Origin: CAYGOC01 sp964351495
GTDB lineage: Bacteria > Chlamydiota > Chlamydiia > Chlamydiales > SM23-39
Reading direction: 5' to 3'
DNA length: 64,000 nt
Assembly: GCA_964351495.1 (NCBI GenBank)
Contig: CAYGOC010000010.1
Location: 1-64,000, forward strand
In this document: positions 1 through 9,309 of the stretch, piece by piece
Numbering within the stretch: the stretch's first letter is position 1
How the letters are laid out: the number at the start of each line of letters is the position of its first letter
Made by a program: the position numbers and the translations under genes
Notes under the pieces: generated by a model
What the model saw: only the letters and a program-made list of their open reading frames with translations
The model's database searches: none
Told to the model about the DNA's origin: nothing

Positions 1-145
1 CTTTTAGCTGGTGGGTAATCTCAGAAAAGGAATCTCCTTTTTCCAAAGAGTGGCAAAGTCTGTTTAACTGAAACCGAATGGCATCTTTCACCTGTCTTGG
101 ATTTTCAAAATAAAAAAAAGAAGAACCTTCTATCTTGTCTATCAT
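1..145 (-). CDS. partial unidentified CDS (N-terminal 48 residues)
   Basis: An open frame runs from an ATG at 145-143 (minus strand) off the left edge of the window without a stop. The product begins MIDKIEGSSFFYFENPRQ and continues as a charged, probably helical segment. No motif is recognisable in 48 residues, so no function is assigned. It is divergent from sufB and shares the 146-281 intergenic region with it, which supports a true start near here. It could also be a chance frame. Confidence 0.45.
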   Translation of the reverse strand, partial: MIDKIEGSSFFYFENPRQVKDAIRFQLNRLCHSLEKGDSFSEITHQLK

Positions 146-222
146 AAACCCTCTCTTAAAATGTACTAATAACAAATAAATAAATTATTTAGTAAATGTT
201 TTTTTGTTTTTTATTAGATGGT

Positions 223-251
223 TTGACAGGTATTGAGGATTGATATAAAAT
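223..251 (+). promoter_or_regulatory. sigma70-type promoter of the suf operon
   Basis: A perfect -35 hexamer TTGACA (223-228) is followed after 17 bases by TAAAAT (246-251). This places the transcription start near 258, about 24 bases before the sufB ATG. It is one of the best housekeeping-type promoters visible in the window. No IscR- or Fur-like operator was recognised around it. Confidence 0.55.
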
Positions 252-281
252 CAGCCCAAATTATCTGCTTATTAAGGGTCT

Positions 282-1706
282 ATGGAAAGCTTTTCCCATA
301 CTGCGTATAAATATGGATTTCGTACTGAGGTTCAATCGGAGACCCTGCCAAAAGGTCTTTCAGAAGAAACGATTCATTTTATCTCAGAAAAAAAGGGAGA
401 ACCTCTTTTTTTAAAGAAGTTTCGCCTTAAGGCTTTTGAAAAGTGGAAAAAAATGAAACCTCCTTCTTGGGGAAATGTTTCTTTTCCTCCTATTGATTAC
501 CAAGATATATCGTATTATTCCGAGCCGAAAAAAAAGCCGAAACTGCAAAATCTGCAAGAAGCAGATCCTGAAATTTTGCGTACTTTAAAAAGGCTGGGCG
601 TACCTGTAGATGAGCAGAAAAGACTTTTGAACGTGGCGGTAGATGTGGTTTTTGACTCGGTTTCTTTAGGGACTACGTTTCAGAAAAAGTTGCAAGAGGC
701 GGGGGTGGTTTTATGTTCTATTTCAGAGGCGGTGCAAAAGTATCCTGAAAAAATCGAGAAGTATCTTGGCTCTGTAGTTTCTATTCAGGATAATTATTTT
801 GCTGCGTTAAATTCGGCTGTTTTTTCAGACGGTTCTTTTGTGTATGTTCCTAAAGGGGTGGTATCTCCCATGGAGCTTTCTACGTATTTTCGGATTAATG
901 AAAAAGAGACGGGCCAATTTGAAAGGACTCTGATTATAGCCGAAGAGGATTCTTATGTAAGTTATTTAGAAGGGTGCACAGCGCCTGCTTATGATAAAAA
1001 TCAACTTCATGCAGCAGTAGTAGAGTTGGTTGCTAAGAAAAAAGCGGAGATTAAGTATTCTACGGTCCAAAACTGGTATGCAGGAGATAGGCAAGGTAAG
1101 GGAGGGATCTATAACTTCGTTACTAAAAGAGGGCTTTGTGAAGGGGATCACTCTAAGATTATTTGGACCCAAGTGGAAGCGGGAGCCGCTATTACCTGGA
1201 AATATCCCAGTTGCATCTTGAAGGGGGACTTTTCTAAGGGAGAGTTTTATTCAGTAGCGCTTACCAATGGAAAAATGCAGGCAGATACGGGAACAAAGAT
1301 GATCCACATTGGTAAAAACACCAAATCGACTATCATATCAAAGGGAATTTCTGCAGATGAATCGAGTAATAGCTATAGAGGACTTGTTAAAATAGGTCAG
1401 GGAGCAAAAGGCGCTCGTAATTTTACGCAGTGCGATTCGATGTTAGTAGGAAACAAGTGTTCTGCCAACACCTTCCCCTATATTGAAACCAAAACCAAAG
1501 AGAGTGAAGTGGAGCATGAGGCTGCTACTTCGAAAATGAATGAAGAGCAAATTTTTTATTTGCAAAGCAGAGGGATTAGTAAAGAAGAGGCGATTAAGCT
1601 TATTGTAAACGGCTTTTGTAGAAAAGTAATAGAAGAGCTTCCTTTAGAATTTGCAGAAGAGGCCAAAGAACTTTTATCGTTAAAACTAGAAGGATCGGTG
1701 GGATGA
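282..1706 (+). CDS. sufB: Fe-S cluster assembly scaffold SufB
   Basis: SufB is the scaffold subunit of the cytosolic SufBCD complex on which Fe-S clusters are built. The 474-residue product has the usual SufB length. It shows the family core, including the stretch around SFVYVPKGV, the GDRQGKGGIYNFVTKRG region, and a C-terminal YLQSRGISKEEA segment shared with SufD. The conserved Cys of the CDSMLVG motif is present. It is the first gene of sufB-sufC-sufD-sufS, one base ahead of sufC, and is presumably transcribed from the promoter at 223-251. The Suf system is probably the main Fe-S pathway here, because the second NifS/NifU pair in the window is degenerate. Confidence 0.96.
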   Translation: MESFSHTAYKYGFRTEVQSETLPKGLSEETIHFISEKKGEPLFLKKFRLKAFEKWKKMKPPSWGNVSFPPIDYQDISYYSEPKKKPKLQNLQEADPEILRTLKRLGVPVDEQKRLLNVAVDVVFDSVSLGTTFQKKLQEAGVVLCSISEAVQKYPEKIEKYLGSVVSIQDNYFAALNSAVFSDGSFVYVPKGVVSPMELSTYFRINEKETGQFERTLIIAEEDSYVSYLEGCTAPAYDKNQLHAAVVELVAKKKAEIKYSTVQNWYAGDRQGKGGIYNFVTKRGLCEGDHSKIIWTQVEAGAAITWKYPSCILKGDFSKGEFYSVALTNGKMQADTGTKMIHIGKNTKSTIISKGISADESSNSYRGLVKIGQGAKGARNFTQCDSMLVGNKCSANTFPYIETKTKESEVEHEAATSKMNEEQIFYLQSRGISKEEAIKLIVNGFCRKVIEELPLEFAEEAKELLSLKLEGSVG

Positions 1707-1707
1707 T

Positions 1708-2448
1708 ATGTTGAAGATAAAAAATGTAAAAGTAGCGATACAAGGAAATGTGATTTTAGAAAACTTTTCTTTAGAGATAAAAGAGGGAACTTGCCATGCC
1801 ATTATGGGTCCCAACGGGGCGGGAAAATCTACTTTAGCCAAGGTTTTAGCGGGAGACCCTTCTTATGAGGTACTTGAGGGAGAGATTTCTTTTAAAGGGA
1901 AAGATCTTCTTGCTTTGGAACCGGAAGAGAGAGCTCATTTGGGGCTTTTTATGAGCTTTCAGTATCCTTTGGAAATTTCCGGGGTTACCAATCAACAGTT
2001 TTTATATAAAGCGGTTTCTGCCTTAAAAAAAGCAAGAAAGCAAAAAGTCCCAACAGAAGAAGAATTTGAAAAAGCGCTTTCTGTAAAAATGGATTGTTTG
2101 CAGATGAAACCGGAATTTCGAACCAGAGGTATTAACGAAGGGTTTTCCGGAGGGGAAAAAAAGAAGGGGGAAATTTTGCAAATGGAGCTTTTGGAGCCTT
2201 CTTTTTCTATTTTAGATGAAACCGATTCGGGATTGGATATTGATTCTATGCGAGTCGTTTCTGCAGGCATTGAAAGAATGAGAAAAGAGGGACATACCTT
2301 GCTTATCATCACGCATTATCAAAGACTTTTAGAGTATGTACAGCCAGATCAAATTCATGTGATGATGCAGGGAAAAATAGTGCATTCGGGAGAAAAAGAG
2401 CTCTCTTTGGAGCTGGAAAAAAGGGGATACGATTGGCTAAAACAGTAG
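1708..2448 (+). CDS. sufC: Fe-S cluster assembly ATPase SufC
   Basis: SufC is the ABC-type ATPase that drives conformational change of the SufBCD scaffold; it is cytosolic and has no membrane partner. The 246-residue product has Walker A GPNGAGKS at residues 34-41, an FSGGEKKKGEI signature, and the SufC-type Walker B region with the D-E-x-D-S-G-L-D pattern. It starts one base after the sufB stop, and its last 16 bases overlap sufD, which suggests translational coupling. All catalytic motifs look intact. Confidence 0.96.
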   Translation: MLKIKNVKVAIQGNVILENFSLEIKEGTCHAIMGPNGAGKSTLAKVLAGDPSYEVLEGEISFKGKDLLALEPEERAHLGLFMSFQYPLEISGVTNQQFLYKAVSALKKARKQKVPTEEEFEKALSVKMDCLQMKPEFRTRGINEGFSGGEKKKGEILQMELLEPSFSILDETDSGLDIDSMRVVSAGIERMRKEGHTLLIITHYQRLLEYVQPDQIHVMMQGKIVHSGEKELSLELEKRGYDWLKQ

Positions 2449-3695
2449 AGACTTTTTTTGCTCAAGAAGAAACGCTTTTTTCTTCTAGGACAGTGGAAAA
2501 AACCAGACTACAGAAAAGAGCTTGGAAGAGATTTCAGGATAAAAAAACTCTTCTAAATCAAACGGAAGCATTTCGATTTTTCCCTCTTGATTTTTTAGAT
2601 AAAGAAGGTTTTTTATGGCCTGAAGAAGAAGAGATATCAAAAGAAAGAATCGCTTCTTCTATTTTGCCCGGCTTTGAAAGATCGTATGTTGTTTTTATCA
2701 ATGGAAGATTTATAAAAGGGCTCTCTTGTTTAGAAGGGATAGAAAAGGGGCAGGTTCTTTCTTCAAAAGAAGCCGAAAATACGTACGCTCTTTTTTTAGA
2801 AAATCAGTTTCGAAAAAAAGAAAAAAGAGAACAAGACCCCTTTGTTTTTCATAGTGAGGCTTTATCGGAAGAGGGGGTTTTTATCTACCTACCGGAAAAA
2901 AAACAGGAGAAAATCCAAATCGTATCTTTTATTACAGGTCCTTTTATGGTTTTCCCCAAAATACAAATGGTATTGGCAGAAAAAGCAGAGCTTACTTGCT
3001 ATATAAGTTACATGGGAGATCAAAGCTTTTTTTGGGAGAATAGTGTTTGTGAAGTCTTTTTACAAAAAGAGGCAAAACTTACTCTAAAAAGAGATTTTGA
3101 CTCTTCTTATGGAGCTTCGTTTCATGCTTTTCGATCTTTTTTAGAAGAGGGTGCTATTTTAGATTCATTTCAATTTAGCAGAGGGCAAAAACTACAAAAA
3201 AGCAGCTATAAAATAGAGCTGGAAGGGGAAAATAGCAGAGCTTTTATGAAGGGAGTAAATTTAGCGAAAGAAGATCAAAATGTGCATACTCAAGTAGAGG
3301 TATTTCATAAAGAGCCCTCCGCCTTTTCTGAGCAAGACTTTAAAATAGCCTTAAAAAAAGGGGGGGAGCACCATTTTGAAGGACTCATTTATGTAGAGCC
3401 TAAGGCGCAAAAAACAGAGAGTTACCAGCTGTGTAAAACTCTTTTACTAGAAGAGGGAGCTTTTGGGTTTGCAAGACCCAAGCTAGAGATTTTTGCAGAT
3501 GATGTAAAAGCTTCCCATGGGGCAACCCTTTCTAGGATTTTGGAAGAAGACTTATTTTATTTACAAAGTAGGGGAATAGAAAAAGGGGAGGCTCTATCCC
3601 TTTTAGCCACTGCTTTTTTACAAAAAATGGAAGAAGAAACGGGGCTTAAGAAAAGTTTCTTTTTATCAAGTATAGCTTCTTTTATGGAGGGATAA
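2433..3695 (+). CDS. sufD: Fe-S cluster assembly protein SufD
   Basis: SufD is the SufB paralogue that completes the SufBCD complex. The 420-residue product is weakly conserved at the N-terminus and typical at the C-terminus, with a SHGATLSRILEEDLFYLQSR segment matching the SufB/SufD core (conserved SHGA and YLQSRG motifs). No ATG is available at the expected position. The most plausible start is TTG at 2433, which lies inside the end of sufC and makes a 16-base overlap; a downstream start cannot be excluded. The stop overlaps the sufS ATG (TAATG). Confidence 0.93.
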   Translation: MAKTVETFFAQEETLFSSRTVEKTRLQKRAWKRFQDKKTLLNQTEAFRFFPLDFLDKEGFLWPEEEEISKERIASSILPGFERSYVVFINGRFIKGLSCLEGIEKGQVLSSKEAENTYALFLENQFRKKEKREQDPFVFHSEALSEEGVFIYLPEKKQEKIQIVSFITGPFMVFPKIQMVLAEKAELTCYISYMGDQSFFWENSVCEVFLQKEAKLTLKRDFDSSYGASFHAFRSFLEEGAILDSFQFSRGQKLQKSSYKIELEGENSRAFMKGVNLAKEDQNVHTQVEVFHKEPSAFSEQDFKIALKKGGEHHFEGLIYVEPKAQKTESYQLCKTLLLEEGAFGFARPKLEIFADDVKASHGATLSRILEEDLFYLQSRGIEKGEALSLLATAFLQKMEEETGLKKSFFLSSIASFMEG

Positions 3696-4930
3696 TGTCC
3701 ACTTCGGTGTTAGATGTGTATAAAATCCGGAAGAAGTTTCCTATTTTTCAAAAGAAAATAAACGGTTCTCCTTTTACCTATTTAGATACAGCAGCCACCG
3801 CTCAAAAGCCGGAAGAGGTGATAAGAGCGATGTCTGATTTTTATTTAAAAAGATATGCAACGGTGCATAGAGGGGTATATGACCTTTCCATGGAAGCTAC
3901 CGACCTTTACGAAGCTGCCAGAGAAAAGGTGGCTCGTTTTATTCGGGCTAAAAGTGAAAGGGAGATTATATTTACCAAAGGCACTACTGAAGCTATTAAT
4001 CTTGTAGCGCTCTCTTTTGGATCTCTTTTGCAAGAAGGGGATGAGGTGATTATCACAGAAGGGGAACACCATTCTAATATGGTTCCCTGGCAGCTTTTGG
4101 CAGAAAGAAAAAAGATATCTCTTCAGATTATCCCTATAACTTTGAAAGGAGAGATAGATCTTTTACAGTATGAAAAAGCTCTTTCTTCCCGTACGAAATT
4201 GGTTAGTGTAGCGCATGTTTTTAACTCTATAGGAACGGTAAACCCCATTTCACAAATCATCCAGTCTGCTCATAGATGGGGAGCTAAAGTTTTAATAGAT
4301 GGAGCCCAGTCTATTTCTCATATGTCCATAGATGTGCAAGAATTAGATGCGGATTTTTTTGCTTTTTCGGCTCATAAAGCATATGGTCCAACCGGTGTAG
4401 GAGTTCTTTACGGAAAGTACGAACTTTTAGAGTCCATGCCTCCTGTACAAGGGGGGGGAGATATGATTGAACAGGTCTCTTTAAAGGGATCTTCTTTTCA
4501 AAAGCCCCCTCTTCGTTTTGAAGCGGGAACGCCTCCTATCGCGGAGGTATTAGGATTAAAAGAAGCGATTCTTTTTTTAGAGAAAATAGGAATTTCTGAA
4601 ATAGAGTCTTACGAGTCTACTTTGACAGAGTATGCGCTTCAAAAGTTACAAGAGGTTGAAGAAGTGAGGATCCTTTCTAAGGCATCCCATATTTCCTCTA
4701 TTATTAGTTTTACCGTGGAGGGGATTCATCCCTTAGATTTAGGGACTTTTTTAGACCTTCAAGGAATTGCTATTAGGACAGGGCATCATTGCGCTCAACC
4801 TATACTAAATAGGTTTGGCCTTTCTTCTTCCGCTCGTATCTCTTTTGGGGTCTATAACACTATGGAAGAGATAGACCTGTTTATCCATTCCTTGAAAGAG
4901 GTCATTTTTCATTTAAAAAGAAGTAGCTAG
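3695..4930 (+). CDS. sufS: cysteine desulfurase SufS
   Basis: SufS is a PLP-dependent cysteine desulfurase that supplies sulfur to SufBCD. The 411-residue protein is full length for the group II family. The PLP lysine lies at residue 228 in AHKAYGPTG, and the active-site cysteine at 366 in RTGHHCAQP. The PLP-stacking HH in EGEHHSNM and the D-G-A-Q motif near 202-205 are also present. The start overlaps the sufD stop by one base. It ends head-on against sctT with no gap. Unlike the NifS-like protein at 31447, all catalytic residues are retained. No SufE or SufU is visible beside it. Confidence 0.96.
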   Translation: MSTSVLDVYKIRKKFPIFQKKINGSPFTYLDTAATAQKPEEVIRAMSDFYLKRYATVHRGVYDLSMEATDLYEAAREKVARFIRAKSEREIIFTKGTTEAINLVALSFGSLLQEGDEVIITEGEHHSNMVPWQLLAERKKISLQIIPITLKGEIDLLQYEKALSSRTKLVSVAHVFNSIGTVNPISQIIQSAHRWGAKVLIDGAQSISHMSIDVQELDADFFAFSAHKAYGPTGVGVLYGKYELLESMPPVQGGGDMIEQVSLKGSSFQKPPLRFEAGTPPIAEVLGLKEAILFLEKIGISEIESYESTLTEYALQKLQEVEEVRILSKASHISSIISFTVEGIHPLDLGTFLDLQGIAIRTGHHCAQPILNRFGLSSSARISFGVYNTMEEIDLFIHSLKEVIFHLKRSS

Positions 4931-5779
4931 CTATATTTTGGCGTAGCGTAGCGCTTTTTCTATGGTTTTAATCCAATTTAGCGATTCCTTTCCTAGTTGT
5001 TGCAATACAAAATGCCACGCAAGAAAAAGAAAAGCAATACCTACCCAAGACTTTAAAGGGATCCCTAAAAAGACGATTTGTACTTGAGGGGCAAGTCTAT
5101 TTGCAATCCCTAAAAACATCTCTGCCATTAAAATACCAACCAGCGAGGGAGCAGCCAGCTGAATGGCTAAACTGAGTATATGGTTTAAAAGGGTTATAGT
5201 GACTTTCCAAAGAGGTAGCTTTAAAGAAAAAAAGGAAGGATCAAAAAAAGAGTCTACGGGGATGACCTGAAAAGATTGAGCCAGCGCATTTAAAAACAAG
5301 AAGGGTCCATCTATTAAGAAAAAAACGGCGATTAAAATTAAGTTATAAAAAACTCCAATACTAGCTGTTTGGGACTGGGTTGTAGGATCTGTTACTTGCA
5401 AAGAAGAAGATCCCCTTATGTGGTCAATTAAAGCACCGGAGCTTTGGGCTATATAAAAAGGGATGCTTGCAAAAAACCCTAAAATAAATCCTAAAAGAAG
5501 CTCTTTTAAGGAATACCCTACAAAAAGCCAGGCAAAGTCTATGCCTCCTTTAGCGTGGATAAGAACCCTAGGAATTAAGATAGCAGCTAATGCTAAGCTA
5601 AACATAAGCCGAATCGTTCCGGGTACGTTTTTAGCTCCAAAAAAAGGGGCTAGTACCATAATAGGAATGATCCGCATAAAGGTAAGAAGAATCAGCCCTA
5701 ATACGGTATTAGCAGAAAGATGAGGAAAGCTCAAAATCAGATTTAAATAGTTATCTGTTAAAGAGGCAGTATCTGCCAT
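4931..5779 (-). CDS. sctT: type III secretion export apparatus protein SctT
   Basis: SctT (YscT/SpaR/FliR family) is an inner-membrane component of the type III export gate and assembles with SctR and SctS. The 282-residue product is very hydrophobic, with about six to eight membrane segments, and ends in a short charged tail. It is the last gene of the sctJ-K-L-R-S-T run and starts 3 bases after sctS. This order matches the chlamydial cds block CT559-CT564 (from memory). The gene end abuts the convergent sufS end. Confidence 0.93.
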   Translation of the reverse strand: MADTASLTDNYLNLILSFPHLSANTVLGLILLTFMRIIPIMVLAPFFGAKNVPGTIRLMFSLALAAILIPRVLIHAKGGIDFAWLFVGYSLKELLLGFILGFFASIPFYIAQSSGALIDHIRGSSSLQVTDPTTQSQTASIGVFYNLILIAVFFLIDGPFLFLNALAQSFQVIPVDSFFDPSFFSLKLPLWKVTITLLNHILSLAIQLAAPSLVGILMAEMFLGIANRLAPQVQIVFLGIPLKSWVGIAFLFLAWHFVLQQLGKESLNWIKTIEKALRYAKI

Positions 5780-5782
5780 TTT

Positions 5783-6049
5783 TTAACCCCACTTGGGAAA
5801 GTTTTGGAAAATGGTATTGGCAAATTGTAGGATTTGTCCTCCAAGCCAGCCTCCTAGAAGCATCAAAGAAAGGACCACAGCAAATAGTTTTACCGTGAAA
5901 GAAAGAGTTTGTTCTTGAATCTGGGTTGCAGCTTGAAAGATAGCTACCAAAAGACCTAAAACCATGCTAATTAAAATAGGAGGGCCTGAAAGAATTAAAA
6001 TTAACAAAAGAGCTTGATAGGAGAGTTGATACACTTCTGTTTGAAACAT
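5783..6049 (-). CDS. sctS: type III secretion export apparatus protein SctS
   Basis: SctS (YscS/FliQ family) is a small export-gate subunit with two membrane helices. The 88-residue protein has helices at about 12-38 and 52-75, and family-typical residues G-P-P in the first helix and I-Q-E-Q-T-L in the cytoplasmic loop. Size and position between sctR and sctT are diagnostic. Confidence 0.94.
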   Translation of the reverse strand: MFQTEVYQLSYQALLLILILSGPPILISMVLGLLVAIFQAATQIQEQTLSFTVKLFAVVLSLMLLGGWLGGQILQFANTIFQNFPKWG

Positions 6050-6058
6050 ACACTTTTC

Positions 6059-6838
6059 TCAAGATTTAAAAGTTAAGGTGAGGCCTTGAATAAGTATGGT
6101 CCACCCGTCAATCATAACTAAAAGTAAAAGCTTTACAGGAAGAGCTATCGTTAAAGGGGAGAGCATCATCATTCCCATAGCAAGTAAAATGTTAGAAACA
6201 ACCAGGTCTATTACAAAAAAGGGGAGATAAATTAAAACGCCGATTTCAAAAGCGGCTTTTAACTGGGAGGTAATAAAAGAGGGGATTAAAATCAAAAAAT
6301 CACTTTTTTCTAGAGAGTCTTTATAGGGTTCCGGAAAAATTCTGTAAGCGATTTGGAAGAAGCTATTGATATGTTTATCTAAAGAATTATTTTGCAAAAA
6401 TACTCGTAAAGGCTCTTTCCCCTTGTCTACCACCTTGATGATATATTCGGCAGATTGTCCTGAAAATACTTCTGTGGGAGATTCTGCTATGACCTCTTTA
6501 GAAGCATCATACATCTTAACCCCTGTTGGGAACATTACATAAACAGTCATTAAAAGGGCTATTCCATTGATCACCTGGTTAGGAGGAGCTTGCTGAACTC
6601 CTAGAGCATTTCGTAAAAGTGCAAGTACAATGACGATTTTCATGAAAGAAGTGAGAAGCATAATCACAAAAGGAAGAAGAGAAAGTCCCGCTAAGACCCC
6701 CATCTTAGTTACAACAGAGGGGCCTCTTAAAGTAGCATCTTCAGATACGGGGCCTACTAGTTGTTGAGAAATATCTCCCTCTTGGGCAAAAGCTACCGTG
6801 AAAAGAAGAAGAAAAAAAAGGGGGAGCCATCTTTTCAT
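6059..6838 (-). CDS. sctR: type III secretion export apparatus protein SctR
   Basis: SctR (YscR/FliP family) is the core of the export gate. The 259-residue product starts with a cleavable-looking signal (MKRWLPLFFLLLFTVAFAQ), which is seen in FliP and chlamydial SctR but not in many other SctR proteins. Family motifs include SFMKIVIVLALLRNALG and, near the C-terminus, a MGMMMLSP stretch. A hydrophilic periplasmic loop lies at roughly 105-185. It starts 4 bases after sctL and lies 9 bases before sctS. Confidence 0.94.
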   Translation of the reverse strand: MKRWLPLFFLLLFTVAFAQEGDISQQLVGPVSEDATLRGPSVVTKMGVLAGLSLLPFVIMLLTSFMKIVIVLALLRNALGVQQAPPNQVINGIALLMTVYVMFPTGVKMYDASKEVIAESPTEVFSGQSAEYIIKVVDKGKEPLRVFLQNNSLDKHINSFFQIAYRIFPEPYKDSLEKSDFLILIPSFITSQLKAAFEIGVLIYLPFFVIDLVVSNILLAMGMMMLSPLTIALPVKLLLLVMIDGWTILIQGLTLTFKS

Positions 6839-6842
6839 AGGA

Positions 6843-7481
6843 TTATTTTTCCATAAAAGCTTTAAAGGCCGTTTCTAAAGCACGCCATTGGTTTTCCAGT
6901 TGGGCATTGATAATGCCTGCTTCTGTTTCAATAATACAGCCGCCAGGCTCTATATCTTCTCTTTCTTTTAAAGAGAAGCTCTCTGCTTGATCGAGCATTT
7001 TACGAACTTCTTTCTTTTTTTTCTCGACCCTTTCTAGATCTAGTTTATTTAGATAAATTACGATTTTATGGTGCTGCATTACCGGTTTTAGAGCTTGCTT
7101 AACAATTTCTACAATTCTATCAGGATGTAGTTTTAGCTCTTCCCCTAAAATCTTTTTTGCTGCTTGAATGGCAAGAGGTAAAATTTTCTTGTTTACCTCA
7201 TCTCGTACCGTTTTTAAAAGATGCCCTACAGATAAGATGTGTTCATTTAGCTGTTTTAGCCCTTCTTGAAAGCCTTCTTTGTAGGCTACTTCTTTGATTT
7301 TCTCACACTCTTCTATGACAAGCTCTTTGTATTCTTTTGTTTGTTTCTCTGCCTCTTTTAAAATTTCTTGAGCGGAGACCACTTTAGAAAATTCAGCTTT
7401 GGAGATGACTTTTTCTCCTGGCTCTAAAGAGACATCTTCGTGAGAAAGTAGGGTAAATTTTTTACGTCTTTTCATGCGCAA
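6843..7481 (-). CDS. sctL: type III secretion stator/ATPase regulator SctL
   Basis: SctL (YscL/FliH family) links the secretion ATPase to the cytoplasmic sorting platform and restrains ATPase activity. The 212-residue protein has a variable basic N-terminus, a long helical middle (roughly 45-110, with a KEGFQEGL segment typical of FliH/YscL) and a compact C-terminal domain. The start overlaps the end of the upstream sctK-like gene by 20 bases. Context and shape support the call; sequence conservation in this family is weak. Confidence 0.85.
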   Translation of the reverse strand: MRMKRRKKFTLLSHEDVSLEPGEKVISKAEFSKVVSAQEILKEAEKQTKEYKELVIEECEKIKEVAYKEGFQEGLKQLNEHILSVGHLLKTVRDEVNKKILPLAIQAAKKILGEELKLHPDRIVEIVKQALKPVMQHHKIVIYLNKLDLERVEKKKKEVRKMLDQAESFSLKEREDIEPGGCIIETEAGIINAQLENQWRALETAFKAFMEK

Positions 7482-8301
7482 TTTGTTTTAAGAGCTCTTC
7501 TATCCCTCGCATGATAGCGGGCATATGATTGGCTGTCACTCTTTTTTCACATAATTTCAAAAGGGAAGATCCGCGTCCTATGTCCAACGTGTGAGCTACA
7601 TGCCAAATTAGTGCTTTCTCCTCTTTTTGTAAGAGGGCAGCAAGCTTTTTTAACCCCTTTTTATGAAGCAAAAGATAAAAAGATTTTTTGGTCCCATCCC
7701 AATTTTGTAAAGAGAGTCTCTCCCCTTCTGTTTGAGGCATAATTTTTTGTAAAAAGGTTTTTAAAGGGGGAGTTAAATATTGGTTCATTTTTTTTAACAG
7801 TGCGGTATCCACTGTGTGTTTTATTTCATAGGCAAGGTCGTATAAGGATAGGTAGTCAATGAGTTTTATAAGTTTTTGTTTTGAAAATCCAAGCAGGTAG
7901 GAGAAAAAAGAGGGAGAAATATACTCAGAGGGAAGAAACTCCTCTTTTTCTTCTAAAATGGATTTCCCTAAATGGGTTTTTAAAAAGAAAGCTCCTTTTT
8001 CACTTATAAAAGAAGAAGGGGTCATATCCAGAATTTTTTGTAGAGGCTCTGAAACTTCTTTGGGAAGAGCTGCTAAAAAAAAAGGAATATCCTCTTCATA
8101 GGATTTTAAAGTAGGGATAAACCAGGAATAATGCACCTTGGAAAACAGATTCTCTATAGAAAAGTCAGAAAGAGAAAAAGGCGTTATCTGGGTGAGAGAC
8201 TTTAGATCTTTTTGGAGATTTTCAGGAAGAAACCGGATTAAATCTTCTTTAGAATAGGCTTTCAAAAAGGCTTTTAGTAAGACTTTATGAGATGGCTTCA
8301 C
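7462..8301 (-). CDS. sctK: probable type III secretion sorting-platform protein SctK
   Basis: This 279-residue soluble protein lies between sctJ and sctL, where chlamydiae carry the CT560-type gene assigned as SctK/YscK-like. No catalytic motif is visible. It is predicted mostly alpha-helical, with leucine- and lysine-rich segments. The assignment rests on synteny: 12 bases after sctJ and a 20-base overlap with sctL. In the family, SctK connects SctD and SctQ at the cytoplasmic face of the injectisome. Confidence 0.65.
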   Translation of the reverse strand: MKPSHKVLLKAFLKAYSKEDLIRFLPENLQKDLKSLTQITPFSLSDFSIENLFSKVHYSWFIPTLKSYEEDIPFFLAALPKEVSEPLQKILDMTPSSFISEKGAFFLKTHLGKSILEEKEEFLPSEYISPSFFSYLLGFSKQKLIKLIDYLSLYDLAYEIKHTVDTALLKKMNQYLTPPLKTFLQKIMPQTEGERLSLQNWDGTKKSFYLLLHKKGLKKLAALLQKEEKALIWHVAHTLDIGRGSSLLKLCEKRVTANHMPAIMRGIEELLKQIAHEKT

Positions 8302-8313
8302 TTTTAGCCCCTT

Positions 8314-9201
8314 TTAGTTAGATTTATCCTTCTTCTTTTTTTTTAAAAAGGGAAAAGAGATATTTAGCTGATTTATAATTTTGGGGTAGTTTTTATACAG
8401 TATCCAACCTAGAACACTTCCAAAGAATAGGATCAAAAGAATTAAGAAAAATAAAATAGTTCTAAATCTACTCAAAGATTTTTGTGTCATGACCATAGAC
8501 CAGATACTTACCAAATCAGATCTTCCCTCTTTTGCGGAGATAAGCTCTTTATTAGAGCCTAAAGCGACCTCAGTGAAGCGAGACCTGTCTGCAATGACTG
8601 CAACCTTATCATAAGAAAGACCTGCAATACTTCCGGATACGAGCCTTTTAATTTTTACTTCTAAATGCTCGTTAGGGTTTTCAAAAACTCCTTGGTGTTT
8701 TATGTAAACCGCTGCTGTTATTTCCGGTTGTTTTTCTCCGGGCTGTGCTTCTTCCAAAGGAAAAGAAATCTGTACATCAGCGTCAATGATGCCATCAATT
8801 TTTAAGATGGTGTTTTTTAGCTGTTCAGCAAGCCCTGCCTGTAGGCGGATAGTTTCTTCTTTATCAGAAGACATGAGACCCTGCTTGGCAAAAAGCTGCA
8901 GAAGATTCGTTCCTTGTTTTCTAGGAAGGCCGTACTGATTTAAAAAGGCCATAGCTCTTGTAGAATTCTCTGCCTCTACTGTAATATTCCAAGTAGGGCC
9001 CGCGTTAGCTCCTCCTGGAATCCCTGACTCGGAAGAGACAACTTTTTCTGCTGCAATTCCCTTGGAAGCCAAAAATACAATAATTTCATTAGCTTCCCTT
9101 TCATCTACCTGGCTTACGATAGCCATATGGGTATCGCAGCTGGTAAACAGCAAAAGCAAAAGACAAAGAGCCTTTGAAAGTCGCAAGGCTATAGAGCGCA
9201 T
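8314..9201 (-). CDS. sctJ: type III secretion inner-ring lipoprotein SctJ
   Basis: SctJ (YscJ/PrgK/CdsJ, FliF-related) forms an inner-membrane ring of the injectisome. The 295-residue product has a lipoprotein signal with lipobox FTSC (Cys22), two ring-building domains (about 25-95 and 110-210), and a C-terminal membrane helix near 243-267 followed by a basic tail. Conserved segments include MAIVSQVDEREANEI and LPRKQGTNLLQLF. It is the first gene of the operon, with an AGGAGA-type ribosome binding site in 9202-9225. A TGCTATAAG extended -10-like sequence lies just upstream. Confidence 0.94.
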   Translation of the reverse strand: MRSIALRLSKALCLLLLLFTSCDTHMAIVSQVDEREANEIIVFLASKGIAAEKVVSSESGIPGGANAGPTWNITVEAENSTRAMAFLNQYGLPRKQGTNLLQLFAKQGLMSSDKEETIRLQAGLAEQLKNTILKIDGIIDADVQISFPLEEAQPGEKQPEITAAVYIKHQGVFENPNEHLEVKIKRLVSGSIAGLSYDKVAVIADRSRFTEVALGSNKELISAKEGRSDLVSIWSMVMTQKSLSRFRTILFFLILLILFFGSVLGWILYKNYPKIINQLNISFPFLKKKKKDKSN

Positions 9202-9309
9202 ATTCTTATCTCCTCTCCTTCTTATAGCATGAAAGGGGAGTTTCCGGAAAAGGTTTCTTATTAAAGGAAAAGGTTGATAGAAAAAACAAATAAAACTAAC
9301 GATTGTTGT